From: Bacillota bacterium
Lineage (GTDB): Bacteria > Bacillota > Sulfobacillia > Sulfobacillales > Sulfobacillaceae
Reading direction: 5' to 3'
DNA length: 45,202 bases
Assembly (NCBI GenBank): GCA_021799435.1
Contig: JAJZAN010000017.1
Coordinates: forward strand, 1-45,202
The notes below the pieces were generated by a model. It was not told the DNA's origin. It worked only from the letters and a program-made list of their open reading frames with translations, and made no database searches. Every line of letters starts with the position of its first letter. Position 1 is the stretch's first letter. Made by a program: the position numbers and the translations under genes. Below are positions 39,741 through 45,202 of the stretch, piece by piece.

Positions 39741-40352
39741 ATGGCAACGGATACCCCTATCGTCATGGGAGGCACGATCATCCCCTATGAGTATGATGCC
39801 CAAGGCTTGCCGATGGCCCGGATGATCGTCATGGATGCGGCGGGGAATCCCCAAAACTCGACAGCGAGTCCCGGTGTCGTCAAAATGGTGGCGGGCACGG
39901 CCTCCGTGCAGATTTTGAATACCACCGGAAATCCCGGCATTATGGGCCTCACGGGACATCTGCCGCCCCTGGTGGCGAATACGCCCCATACCGTCGCCAT
40001 GGTCACCTATGCGGATCTCCCGACCAGTAATACCACCTTTTATTTCACGGCCATGCAGGTGATGCATCGCCATGCCCGACAGCGGACGTTTGCGTTTGTG
40101 AGCACCCTGGATGAGGCTGTGACGATTGGGGCCATTTCCCCCACAGATTCTTACTATAATCCCGATGGTTCTAATGATTATGGGGATGGCACGGGCACCC
40201 TCGCCAAAATTGCCAATGGTGAGTCAGCGAGTTATGACTCGCAATCGCATCTGTCCTTGGCGATGGCAGCGGATAGTTTTCAATATGCGCTGGCGATAAC
40301 CAATGTGCCGAGTACCGGGAGTCTTGGCGTGTATTTGACGGAGTTGTTCTAG
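39741..40352 (+). CDS. Hypothetical virion-like beta protein, 203 aa
   Basis: AGGAGGTAACAACA precedes ATG 39741. Strand-rich throughout (GGTIIPYEYDAQG, SVQILNTTGNPGIMGLTG, TFYFTAMQVMHRH, TFAFVSTLDEAVTIGAI), with a Gly/Asn/Asp loop at about 135-150. No cysteine, signal peptide or membrane helix. It looks like a capsid or decoration protein, but this is composition only. Confidence 0.55.
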   Translation: MATDTPIVMGGTIIPYEYDAQGLPMARMIVMDAAGNPQNSTASPGVVKMVAGTASVQILNTTGNPGIMGLTGHLPPLVANTPHTVAMVTYADLPTSNTTFYFTAMQVMHRHARQRTFAFVSTLDEAVTIGAISPTDSYYNPDGSNDYGDGTGTLAKIANGESASYDSQSHLSLAMAADSFQYALAITNVPSTGSLGVYLTELF

Positions 40353-40364
40353 GAGGTGATCCCC

Positions 40365-40760
40365 ATGCCCGAAAATCTCTCCACAGCCGGCATGGATTAT
40401 GGCCGGGCCTTTTGTGTCCCGGATGACAAGAAAACGGTGCCGTTTGACCAACTGACCCCCGACGAACAGGCGTGTACCATCCGGGTCGGAGATGGGTGGG
40501 AACAAAAGACCATTGCCCGACTCGGAGGGGTGGCGAATCCGGTAGCGATCCCGGTGGTGGAACGGTTTACCCTCACCGGCCATCAGGACAATCCGGTTGG
40601 CACGTTGACCTTTGCCGATGGGGCCGTAACGGTGTGTTTTACCCCGCAAGGCCCGCAAGGCCCGAATCAGTGCCAAGTCGTGGGATTTGGACATGAGGCG
40701 CTGGATGCGGCGCGGGCGGTGTTGCAGACGATGGGGGTGGGCAATCGTGCCACGGGCTAA
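40365..40760 (+). CDS. Hypothetical protein, 131 aa
   Basis: AGGAGGTGAT is immediately before ATG 40365; the in-frame GTG 40356 lies inside that site and is rejected. A polar N-terminus is followed by a strand-rich half (VAIPVVERFTLTGHQDNPVGTLTFADGAVTVCFTPQG). A short collagen-like PQGPQGPNQ turn follows, then a C-terminal helix (HEALDAARAVLQTMG). Overlaps the next gene by 14 bases. Unassigned. Confidence 0.55.
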   Translation: MPENLSTAGMDYGRAFCVPDDKKTVPFDQLTPDEQACTIRVGDGWEQKTIARLGGVANPVAIPVVERFTLTGHQDNPVGTLTFADGAVTVCFTPQGPQGPNQCQVVGFGHEALDAARAVLQTMGVGNRATG

Positions 40761-40941
40761 ATCGACCAAGCCGCCCTTCGAGGCCTACCGGGATGGGCTG
40801 ACCCGTGTTTTGGGTCATCCGCCCTCCCCGGAGATTCTGGACCACTGGTGTCAGGGGATTGCGCACGTCATCGGCATGACCCCGCCCGGATGCCCCACTC
40901 ATTTGCCTCCCGCGTCGGATTCGCATATAATAGAGCCGTAA
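40747..40941 (+). CDS. Small hypothetical protein, 64 aa, related in motif to the 41005 product
   Basis: GTG 40747 with GGGGGTGGG upstream. The C-terminal half holds HWCQGIAHVIGMTPPGC, closely matching MCQGVSEFIGQPAPGC of the gene at 41005-41268. The two probably share a domain, here truncated to about half the length. A -10 box and -35 for the downstream gene fall inside its 3' end (40903-40931). Confidence 0.5.
   Translation: MPRAKSTKPPFEAYRDGLTRVLGHPPSPEILDHWCQGIAHVIGMTPPGCPTHLPPASDSHIIEP
40903..40931 (+). promoter_or_regulatory. Promoter with consensus -10 before the 41005 gene
   Basis: TTGCCT at 40903-40908, 17 bases, TATAAT at 40926-40931. It overlaps the end of the previous reading frame. 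The leader (about 67 bases) is unusually structured and described separately. Confidence 0.7.
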
Positions 40942-40950
40942 GAGCGTCAT

Positions 40951-40998
40951 AGTGGCCGATAAAGTGTCGGTCACTCACCATTCTAGCTAGTGGGGTGA
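40951..40998 (+). promoter_or_regulatory. Two stem-loops in the 41005 leader, the second covering the ribosome site
   Basis: Stem 1: AGTGGCCGA (40951-40959) with TCGGTCACT (40967-40975), nine pairs including one G-U. Stem 2: TCACC (40975-40979) with GGTGA (40994-40998), around the palindrome CTAGCTAG (40983-40990). The second stem includes the GGGGTGA ribosome site (40992-40998). Either an RNA switch on translation or a DNA operator would fit. Confidence 0.55.
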
Positions 40999-41004
40999 AA
41001 AACA

Positions 41005-41268
41005 ATGGCATCACTTGCTACAGCGCAAGCCAAGTGGGATCGCAAAATGGCGAATGCCGGATCGAAGTGGGCATCCAATTCTCAAGGGAAAGGCAACGCC
41101 ATGTGTCAGGGCGTATCCGAGTTCATCGGACAACCCGCCCCCGGATGTAACGCCTCGGGGTATGACTCAGGGGTGCAGGCGGTGGGAGCCACGGGCTTTC
41201 AGTCGGCGGTCCAGGGCAAAGGCACGAAATGGGCCAATGCCTATGTCAATCGCATGACCGGACGCTAA
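41005..41268 (+). CDS. Small Trp/Gly-rich protein of a virion-associated type, 87 aa
   Basis: GGGGTGA lies 6 bases before ATG 41005. It carries a repeated W/K/G pattern at both ends (AQAKWDRKMANAGSKWAS and GKGTKWANAYVNRM) and a central MCQGVSEFIGQPAPGC. Small proteins with a repeated KW-x-A-G style are known near phage structural genes, so a virion role is plausible. A strong promoter of its own and a structured leader suggest high, regulated expression. Confidence 0.6.
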   Translation: MASLATAQAKWDRKMANAGSKWASNSQGKGNAMCQGVSEFIGQPAPGCNASGYDSGVQAVGATGFQSAVQGKGTKWANAYVNRMTGR

Positions 41269-41270
41269 GG

Positions 41271-41507
41271 ATGACCGCGCCCGACCCACACGCGGGGCCG
41301 CATTATTGCCCTGCGTGTTTTTATCTCTTACGTGCCCACGCCATGACGCAAAACACCCCCGAGGCCTGGAATCGTTTTGAAACGTATTTGACGCACCCGC
41401 AGGATGAAATTGTCATGGATTTTATGGCCAATGCGCCCGTAGACCAGGTGCAACAAGCCCGGCAACGGGCCACGGCGATTGTCGCCTATCGGGAGGGACG
41501 GAAATAA
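41271..41507 (+). CDS. Small helical CxxC protein, 78 aa
   Basis: Start ATG 41271, 2 bases after the previous stop, with CTAAGGATG as a weak ribosome site. An N-terminal YCPACFYLLRAHAM gives a CxxC-x5-H metal-site pattern reminiscent of C-L-P-C-G-R-A-H in the 38346 product. The rest is two helices (NTPEAWNRFETYL; PVDQVQQARQRATAIVAYREG). Function unknown. Confidence 0.55.
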   Translation: MTAPDPHAGPHYCPACFYLLRAHAMTQNTPEAWNRFETYLTHPQDEIVMDFMANAPVDQVQQARQRATAIVAYREGRK

Positions 41508-41509
41508 CG

Positions 41510-41779
41510 ATGAAACAGACGGACTTATTAACCTTATCGCAAGCCATTCACTCGAAGACGTTCTGGACGGCGATTGTGTCGGCCATCCTGACGGTGGTGA
41601 TGGCCTTTGGCGTCAATCTGAGTGCCACGCAGGAAAAGATGATTTTGGGAGCTGTGGCGATTATTGTCTCCATCGTCTTAGGCGGGTCAGCGGTCAGTTA
41701 CGCCCATGCCAAGGCCGCCGCGTCCCTGCCACCTCAGCAAAAATCGGACAAAACCCAGCCGCCTCCCACGGCCATGTGA
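41510..41779 (+). CDS. Holin candidate, 89 aa
   Basis: Two hydrophobic helices (about residues 17-34, FWTAIVSAILTVVMAFGVN, and 43-62, MILGAVAIIVSIVLGGSAVS) with a short turn, a charged N-terminus and a Lys/Gln-rich C-terminal tail. This is the usual size and plan of class II phage holins. It ends the operon before the beta-propeller gene. The lysozyme-like genes lie 8 kb upstream, so the lysis set is not clustered. Confidence 0.62.
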   Translation: MKQTDLLTLSQAIHSKTFWTAIVSAILTVVMAFGVNLSATQEKMILGAVAIIVSIVLGGSAVSYAHAKAAASLPPQQKSDKTQPPPTAM

Positions 41780-41785
41780 TATAAT
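41777..41785 (+). promoter_or_regulatory. Extended -10 promoter for the beta-propeller gene
   Basis: TGA-TATAAT at 41777-41785 with no recognisable -35. A consensus -10 plus TG is sufficient for sigma-A in some promoters. It overlaps the holin stop codon. The leader has a hairpin. Confidence 0.5.
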
Positions 41786-41806
41786 GAGTCAGGGAAAGGG
41801 AATTTC

Positions 41807-41850
41807 GTACCGGGTGTGGGCCAGCAGGAGGGTTCACAGCCGGTACTTTT
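41807..41850 (+). promoter_or_regulatory. Leader hairpin followed by TTTT
   Basis: GTACCGG (41807-41813) pairs with CCGGTAC (41840-41846); TTTT follows at 41847-41850, then GGAGG. Seven pairs with a 26-base loop, which holds a second AGGAGG. It could be an attenuator or, with the loop, an RNA that hides or exposes a ribosome site. Confidence 0.45.
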
Positions 41851-41866
41851 GTCTGGAGGCGACGCG

Positions 41867-42760
41867 ATGGATGCCATTATTGCCACGAGTGAAAAACTGC
41901 TCACCATGAATCTGGATACGGGATGGGGCCATGTGCTCGATACGGGACGGGGACCTTATTTTGGGATTGGGATGACCGCCGATAAACTCTGGATTGCGGC
42001 ACGGCATCGACCCGTGGACCGCATGAACACCCTCCGCACCATAGGCGGCAAGATTCTCGCCTGGACCTATGACGGCACCCCGGCGGCCTCCCTGGAAGCC
42101 CCGTTTCTCTTGCGGGACTTGCATCATATTCTCTGGATTGGGGAGACCCTGCTGGCGACCTGTCCCTATGATAACGGCATCGCCATAGGGAGACAGGGCC
42201 AATGGGATTGGTGGTTTCCCGTGGCTGATGGAACAAAAGACTTTCATCATTGGAATAGCCTGGCCTATCACGATGGGGATCTCTTTGTACTGGCCCATAA
42301 TTGGGGTGCGAGTCGGGTCTACCAATTTACCTGGCCGTCCTTGCATCGCATCACGGCCTTTCCCCTGGGCCATGAATCCCATAACCTCTGGTGGGACCAA
42401 GGCCGCCTGTTCACGTGCAGTAGCCGCGATGGAGAAATCCGGTCCCTGGGGGATCATCCCATCATCCGCACCGGCCAATATCCCCGGGGCGTGGCCGTGT
42501 TGCCGGATCGGATGATCATCGGGCTTTCTCTCTACCAGCCCCCGCCGTATCCGGCCATTTATAATGCATGTGTCCTCGTCTATGATCGGCAGGGACACTA
42601 TCAGCATGGATGGATTCTGCCGGGCGTCAACCAACTCAATGATATCCGAGTGCCCGGGGCCCATGATGCCGTAGTCACCACCCATCGGGGCCATCCATTC
42701 ACCGTCCCGGAGGGATGCCCGGTCTTTCAAAGCGTGCCCCTGTCTCACCGACCCGATTAA
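41867..42760 (+). CDS. Beta-propeller-like protein of a glycosylation-associated type, 297 aa
   Basis: Start ATG 41867 with TGGAGGC before it. The sequence repeats blade-like units of about 45 residues built on strand-turn-strand with Trp, Asp and Gly (KLWIAAR, HHILWIGETLLATC, NSLAYHDGDLFVLAHNWG, SHNLWWDQGRLFTCSSRDGEI). It resembles DUF4915/TIGR03032-type proteins, found in bacterial glycan clusters. It may assist the transferases encoded upstream. There is no signal peptide, so it is probably cytoplasmic. Confidence 0.62.
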   Translation: MDAIIATSEKLLTMNLDTGWGHVLDTGRGPYFGIGMTADKLWIAARHRPVDRMNTLRTIGGKILAWTYDGTPAASLEAPFLLRDLHHILWIGETLLATCPYDNGIAIGRQGQWDWWFPVADGTKDFHHWNSLAYHDGDLFVLAHNWGASRVYQFTWPSLHRITAFPLGHESHNLWWDQGRLFTCSSRDGEIRSLGDHPIIRTGQYPRGVAVLPDRMIIGLSLYQPPPYPAIYNACVLVYDRQGHYQHGWILPGVNQLNDIRVPGAHDAVVTTHRGHPFTVPEGCPVFQSVPLSHRPD

Positions 42761-42773
42761 GGAGGTGTCTGTC

Positions 42774-43613
42774 ATGCCGTCCCTACCGATGGTGCCCCAT
42801 TCTTCTTCCTTGACACTGACCGTCCTGAATGACTGGTTAGCCCATAAAACCACCCATACCAACGCGACGTATATTGATGCCTATAAACGGGTCCAGCAGG
42901 TGCTCGCCGGGCAATCGATTCTCCAGGTCCGACCCATCGATGTGGTGGATGCCTTGTATGCAGCCGGCTACGCCACCGCCACCGTGCGACTCACGGTCAA
43001 TGCCATGTCATCCCTCTGGGGTGAACTCCAAGTCGCCGGGGTGGTCACCCACAACCCCTGGAAACATTGTCCGACCCGTCCGGTGAAAAATCGCCGGGCC
43101 CAGCGGATTCTCACGGAACAGGAAGTGCACCGGATTATCGAAGCCGGGGCGTCCCTGCGAGACAAAACCTTCTTACGGTTCCTCTATGCGACGGGCTGTC
43201 GGATTCACGAAGCCACCACCGTGACGTGGCAGGATCTCCATCAAGACTCGTCCGGGCGCTGGTTGCTCACCGTCTTTGGCAAGGGGGGCAAAACGCGGGT
43301 GGTCGTGCTTCCCCCCTTGTTAGTGGGTTATCTGCAATTGCTGGCCCCTCAGCCGAAGCCGGGGGATCGGATATGGCGGTTCAGTGATCGTCGGGGGGAA
43401 TACATTGTGGAAGAGGCCACCCATCAGGCCGGTCTCGCCAAGAAAGTCTCCCCCCACTGGTTTCGCCATGCCCATGCCACGCATGCGATCCGGCATGGAG
43501 CGCCCTTGCATGTGGTCCAGCACTCCCTGGGCCATGCGAACATCAGTACCACCGGGGTCTACCTCGATGTCGAACCGGGGGAGTCCTCGGGGAACTTCTT
43601 GCCACCCGTGTAG
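42774..43613 (+). CDS. Tyrosine site-specific recombinase (phage integrase family)
   Basis: 279 residues from ATG 42774, with AAGGAGGTG at 42759-42767 (the in-frame GTG 42765 lies inside that site). Residues 10-95 resemble the SAM-like core-binding domain. The catalytic domain has Arg143 (ATGCRIHEA), a lysine in GKGGKTR (170-173), His228 and Arg231 (HWFRH), His254 (LGH) and nucleophile Tyr263 (TGVYLDV). All expected residues are present, so it should be active. It presumably integrates the element. No attachment core was identified. Confidence 0.9.
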   Translation: MPSLPMVPHSSSLTLTVLNDWLAHKTTHTNATYIDAYKRVQQVLAGQSILQVRPIDVVDALYAAGYATATVRLTVNAMSSLWGELQVAGVVTHNPWKHCPTRPVKNRRAQRILTEQEVHRIIEAGASLRDKTFLRFLYATGCRIHEATTVTWQDLHQDSSGRWLLTVFGKGGKTRVVVLPPLLVGYLQLLAPQPKPGDRIWRFSDRRGEYIVEEATHQAGLAKKVSPHWFRHAHATHAIRHGAPLHVVQHSLGHANISTTGVYLDVEPGESSGNFLPPV

Positions 43614-43633
43614 GGGCGTCATTTGGCATCGTT

Positions 43634-43642
43634 TGGTATAAT
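43634..43642 (+). promoter_or_regulatory. Extended -10 promoter after the integrase
   Basis: TGG-TATAAT at 43634-43642 with no clear -35. GGAGG lies at 43661-43665, before ATG 43671. The short gap has a near repeat, TTTGGCATCG / TTTGGTATAA. Confidence 0.45.
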
Positions 43643-43670
43643 GGGGTCATACCCACAATAGGAGGAACGG

Positions 43671-44135
43671 ATGATGACACCCAATCGCTGTCAAGAACTA
43701 TTGGACTCCCTGACCGGGCATCTCGGGGAGGCGATTTATGAAGTGCTCACGAAGCGGCCGGATGACGTGGATTCCCGGTACCGGACGAAATGGGTGGATT
43801 TTCACACCCTGCATGGGTATGACCGGGAGGATTGGCAACTCCACATAGAGGCCCGGGTACGCGAAGACTGGCTAATTCTGGATTGTCAGTTTGTCACCCG
43901 ACCGCAATCGGACCATCTTGTGCATGTGCCCAATCGTTTTCAAATTCCCGTCGCGGACACGACTCTGGTCGAACAAACGGTCGAGTTTATGATGATGGAT
44001 AGATTCCCCGGTTCGGTCTCCTCGGGTCCCGTGACATGGTTTTTTAGCGTCTTGCAATTCCGCATTGAGGAGGGAGATTTTGATGAATTCATTACCCCGG
44101 ATCATCCGCAATGGGATGACCCGGATGATACGTAA
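43671..44135 (+). CDS. Hypothetical acidic protein, 154 aa
   Basis: AGGAGGAACGG precedes ATG 43671. Mixed alpha/beta with strands in the second half (LHIEARVREDWLILDCQFV, FQIPVADTTLVEQTVEFMM, VTWFFSVLQFRIEEGD) and an acidic C-terminus (DHPQWDDPDDT). No membrane segment. It overlaps the next gene by 53 bases. Not assigned. Location after the integrase suggests a lysogeny or accessory gene. Confidence 0.58.
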   Translation: MMTPNRCQELLDSLTGHLGEAIYEVLTKRPDDVDSRYRTKWVDFHTLHGYDREDWQLHIEARVREDWLILDCQFVTRPQSDHLVHVPNRFQIPVADTTLVEQTVEFMMMDRFPGSVSSGPVTWFFSVLQFRIEEGDFDEFITPDHPQWDDPDDT

Positions 44136-44619
44136 ATGGCAGGCTGGGGCGTTAGCCCTGGTCATTATGCTGATCCCCATCATAGGATTGGGCGGCCAAG
44201 CCTTTGCCTATTATCCCAGCGAACGTCTTTTTACGGCGAGTTATTTTCCCCCGACGAACCAGACCCCGTACCTGGATTACGGTGCTGACTGGTATGGTGC
44301 TGTGCATATCGCCACCTATCATGGGTATAATGATGTGGTGGGGAGTGCCCAGGCCGCTCTCTATGATGTGGTCGAATACCCGTCGTCCTACTCCGAGGTA
44401 TTTAATGAACATGGGAATCCAGACGGGTGGGTCTACTACGCCTCATTCACCAATCTCTATGAGCCATGGGTCTGGATCGGTGTATTAGCCCGCACGAACC
44501 TGAGCGGGAGCATCACTTCTGCCTACCCCTATACCGGCAGTCCAGGGGCCTTTACCTGGGTCAATGGCAAGTCTCAATTCCCCACGTGGTGGAACTACTG
44601 GGGATGGAACGCCGAGTAA
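44083..44619 (+). CDS. Exported protein with signal peptide, 178 aa
   Basis: GAGGAGGGAG lies at 44067-44076, before ATG 44083. A basic start (MNSLPRIIRNGMTRMIRKW) and a hydrophobic core (ALALVIMLIPIIGLGG) lead to a likely signal-peptidase I site, AFA-YYPS (about residue 44). The mature part is about 135 residues, very rich in Tyr, Trp, Gly and Ser. No family recognised. As a secreted product next to the integrase it may alter the lysogenised host's surface. Confidence 0.65.
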   Translation: MNSLPRIIRNGMTRMIRKWQAGALALVIMLIPIIGLGGQAFAYYPSERLFTASYFPPTNQTPYLDYGADWYGAVHIATYHGYNDVVGSAQAALYDVVEYPSSYSEVFNEHGNPDGWVYYASFTNLYEPWVWIGVLARTNLSGSITSAYPYTGSPGAFTWVNGKSQFPTWWNYWGWNAE

Positions 44620-44822
44620 ACACCCCGCTTCACCGTTAATCTCCCGAAATTCCCTTTTCCGTCCCGATTCTTCCCTATCCTAGATGGTAATCTCTCCCAG
44701 TCTCCCCATCTCCCCATAAATGCCTTCTGACGCAATAACCGTGGTTATTGGGGTATTTCCTTATGCCTTCTGACTTATTCCGCATCCAGACCATTTGGAG
44801 ACATGGTTTTATTAGCGATCCC
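44620..44822. promoter_or_regulatory. Non-coding start of the control region with a dyad and direct repeats
   Basis: No gene seen. AATAACC-GT-GGTTATT (44734-44749) is a tight dyad with 7-base arms. The 12-mer ATGCCTTCTGAC occurs at 44720-44731 and 44763-44774, one copy on each side of the dyad, 43 bases apart. This is a pattern expected for a dimeric repressor or replication protein. The first 80 bases are pyrimidine-rich without further features. Confidence 0.5.
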
Positions 44823-44861
44823 GCGATCAAAAAAACAAAAAAATTTTTTGATCGCTTTTTT
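44823..44861 (+). terminator. Strong rho-independent terminator
   Basis: GCGATCAAAAAA (44823-44834) pairs with TTTTTTGATCGC (44844-44855), a 12-bp stem, followed by TTTTTT and further T-runs. It stands 203 bases after the last gene and points in the direction of all genes. On the other strand no U-run follows, so it acts one way. Confidence 0.9.
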
Positions 44862-44915
44862 GTTTTGTTTTGCCATGATTGCCATTGATTGCCTGTTCGT
44901 ATAACCGCACTTATC

Positions 44916-44994
44916 CGAACAGATGTTTGGAGCGAACATTTGTCTGTGTGAACAACCGTTCGTCCAAACACATGTTCATGCGAACAAATAGCCA
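44916..44994 (+). repeat. Five-unit array of LexA-box-like repeats with 16-17 base spacing
   Basis: Units: CGAACAGATGTTTG (44916), CGAACATTTGTCTG (44933), TGAACAACCGTTCG (44949), CAAACACATGTTCA (44965) and half-site CGAACAAATAGCCA (44981). The spacing is 17, 16, 16 and 16. The Gram-positive LexA consensus is CGAAC-N4-GTTCG; the first and third units differ from it at one base. Possible roles are an SOS-controlled operator, a phage repressor operator, or replication iterons. Confidence 0.65.
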
Positions 44995-45014
44995 TTTTCC
45001 CGCAAATGGTTATT
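44987..45014 (+). other. Inverted repeat with 11-base arms
   Basis: AATAGCCATTT (44987-44997) and AAATGGTTATT (45004-45014) pair at 10 of 11 positions plus one G-U, around TCCCGC. It begins within the last unit of the repeat array and may bind the same protein or mark an end of it. Confidence 0.5.
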
Positions 45015-45024
45015 ATTGGCGATG

Positions 45025-45047
45025 GAAAGATAGTTCTTTCGAACTAT
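45025..45047 (+). other. Mutually exclusive overlapping hairpins
   Basis: GAAAGA-TAGT-TCTTTC (45025-45040) and ATAGTTC-TTTC-GAACTAT (45030-45047) share bases, so only one can form at a time. In RNA this could act as a simple switch. In DNA the second is a dyad with GAAC arms like those of the array 30 bases upstream. Confidence 0.45.
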
Positions 45048-45202
45048 TGCAACATGCCTTGTGTTCTGTCAAACTAAGCATGAACCAAGAAACACACACA
45101 ACCGCAATGCTCAACCAACCGAGGCAACAATCGCCTGATTGTGGAAGACCTCACGAGCATGGCACCACGCATAACCGCAAGTCATCCATGCGACTGCAAG
45201 GC
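45048..45202. other. End of window, non-coding
   Basis: No convincing reading frame on either strand. A 6-base inverted repeat ACAATC-GCCT-GATTGT (45127-45142) is present. A and C dominate over about 45080-45120, and nothing else was seen. Confidence 0.4.

Noticed and set aside
44916-44994. Array considered as a CRISPR
   Set aside because: Units are 14-base imperfect dyads with 2-3 base gaps, far too short for repeat-spacer architecture.
44675-44995. 106-codon minus-strand frame in the control region
   Set aside because: It runs through the terminator stem and the repeat array and has no ribosome site; the peptide is dominated by the repeat DNA.

Overview
The window reads as most of a virus or provirus of a Gram-positive, moderately GC-rich bacterium. 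The host inference rests on near-consensus AGGAGG ribosome binding sites before most genes, sigma-A type promoters (several with an extended TG at the -10), occasional GTG and TTG starts, and CGAAC-N4-GTTCG boxes like the LexA sites of Bacillota. A Sulfobacillus-like acidophile is a guess from overall style and was not tested. Every gene I accept lies on the + strand. No tRNA, CRISPR array, insertion sequence or divergent repressor gene was seen.

Layout. 1-2628: partial gene, small membrane protein, lipoprotein and zinc-ribbon membrane protein. 2747-10705: recombination and replication module behind a consensus promoter, with a helix-turn-helix protein, YqaJ exonuclease, RecT annealase, small proteins, two YdaU/DUF1376 proteins (the second with a DnaD-like tail), DnaB helicase, Dam-type methylase, Hjc-like resolvase and an unknown protein. 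A putative origin, with 11-bp-phased AGCAAA repeats beside an AT-rich stretch, sits inside the DnaD-like gene. 10706-11928: repetitive G-skewed stretch with no credible gene. 11929-14428: string of very small genes, many with zinc ribbons. 14429-16701: membrane glycosyltransferase and a glycoside-hydrolase-like protein. 16716-34708: long presumed virion and lysis region, with coiled-coil proteins, a repetitive fibre-like protein, FN3 and LysM proteins anchored by single membrane helices, a capsid candidate (28998-30221), an XhlA-like protein and two lysozyme-like enzymes. 34787-38410: three glycosyltransferases around a retropepsin-like protein and an excisionase-like helix-turn-helix protein. 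38346-42760: more presumed structural proteins, a holin candidate and a beta-propeller protein. 42774-44619: tyrosine recombinase, unknown protein and exported protein. 44620-45202: non-coding control region with a strong terminator, a five-unit operator or iteron array and several dyads.

How it fits together. Exonuclease, annealase, resolvase, helicase and helicase-loader candidate form a self-sufficient replication and recombination set, and the integrase implies a temperate life style. The later genes look like a virion plus envelope-lysis programme, with a glycosylation set that could act on the many Ser/Thr-rich linkers. The notable absence is any recognisable terminase, portal, packaging ATPase, tail tube or tape-measure gene in 45 kb, combined with many virion-region proteins carrying one membrane helix. 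Either those genes lie outside the window, or this is an unusual, possibly membrane-containing, virus. That reading is inference. Functions named here come from motifs read by eye, without database searches.
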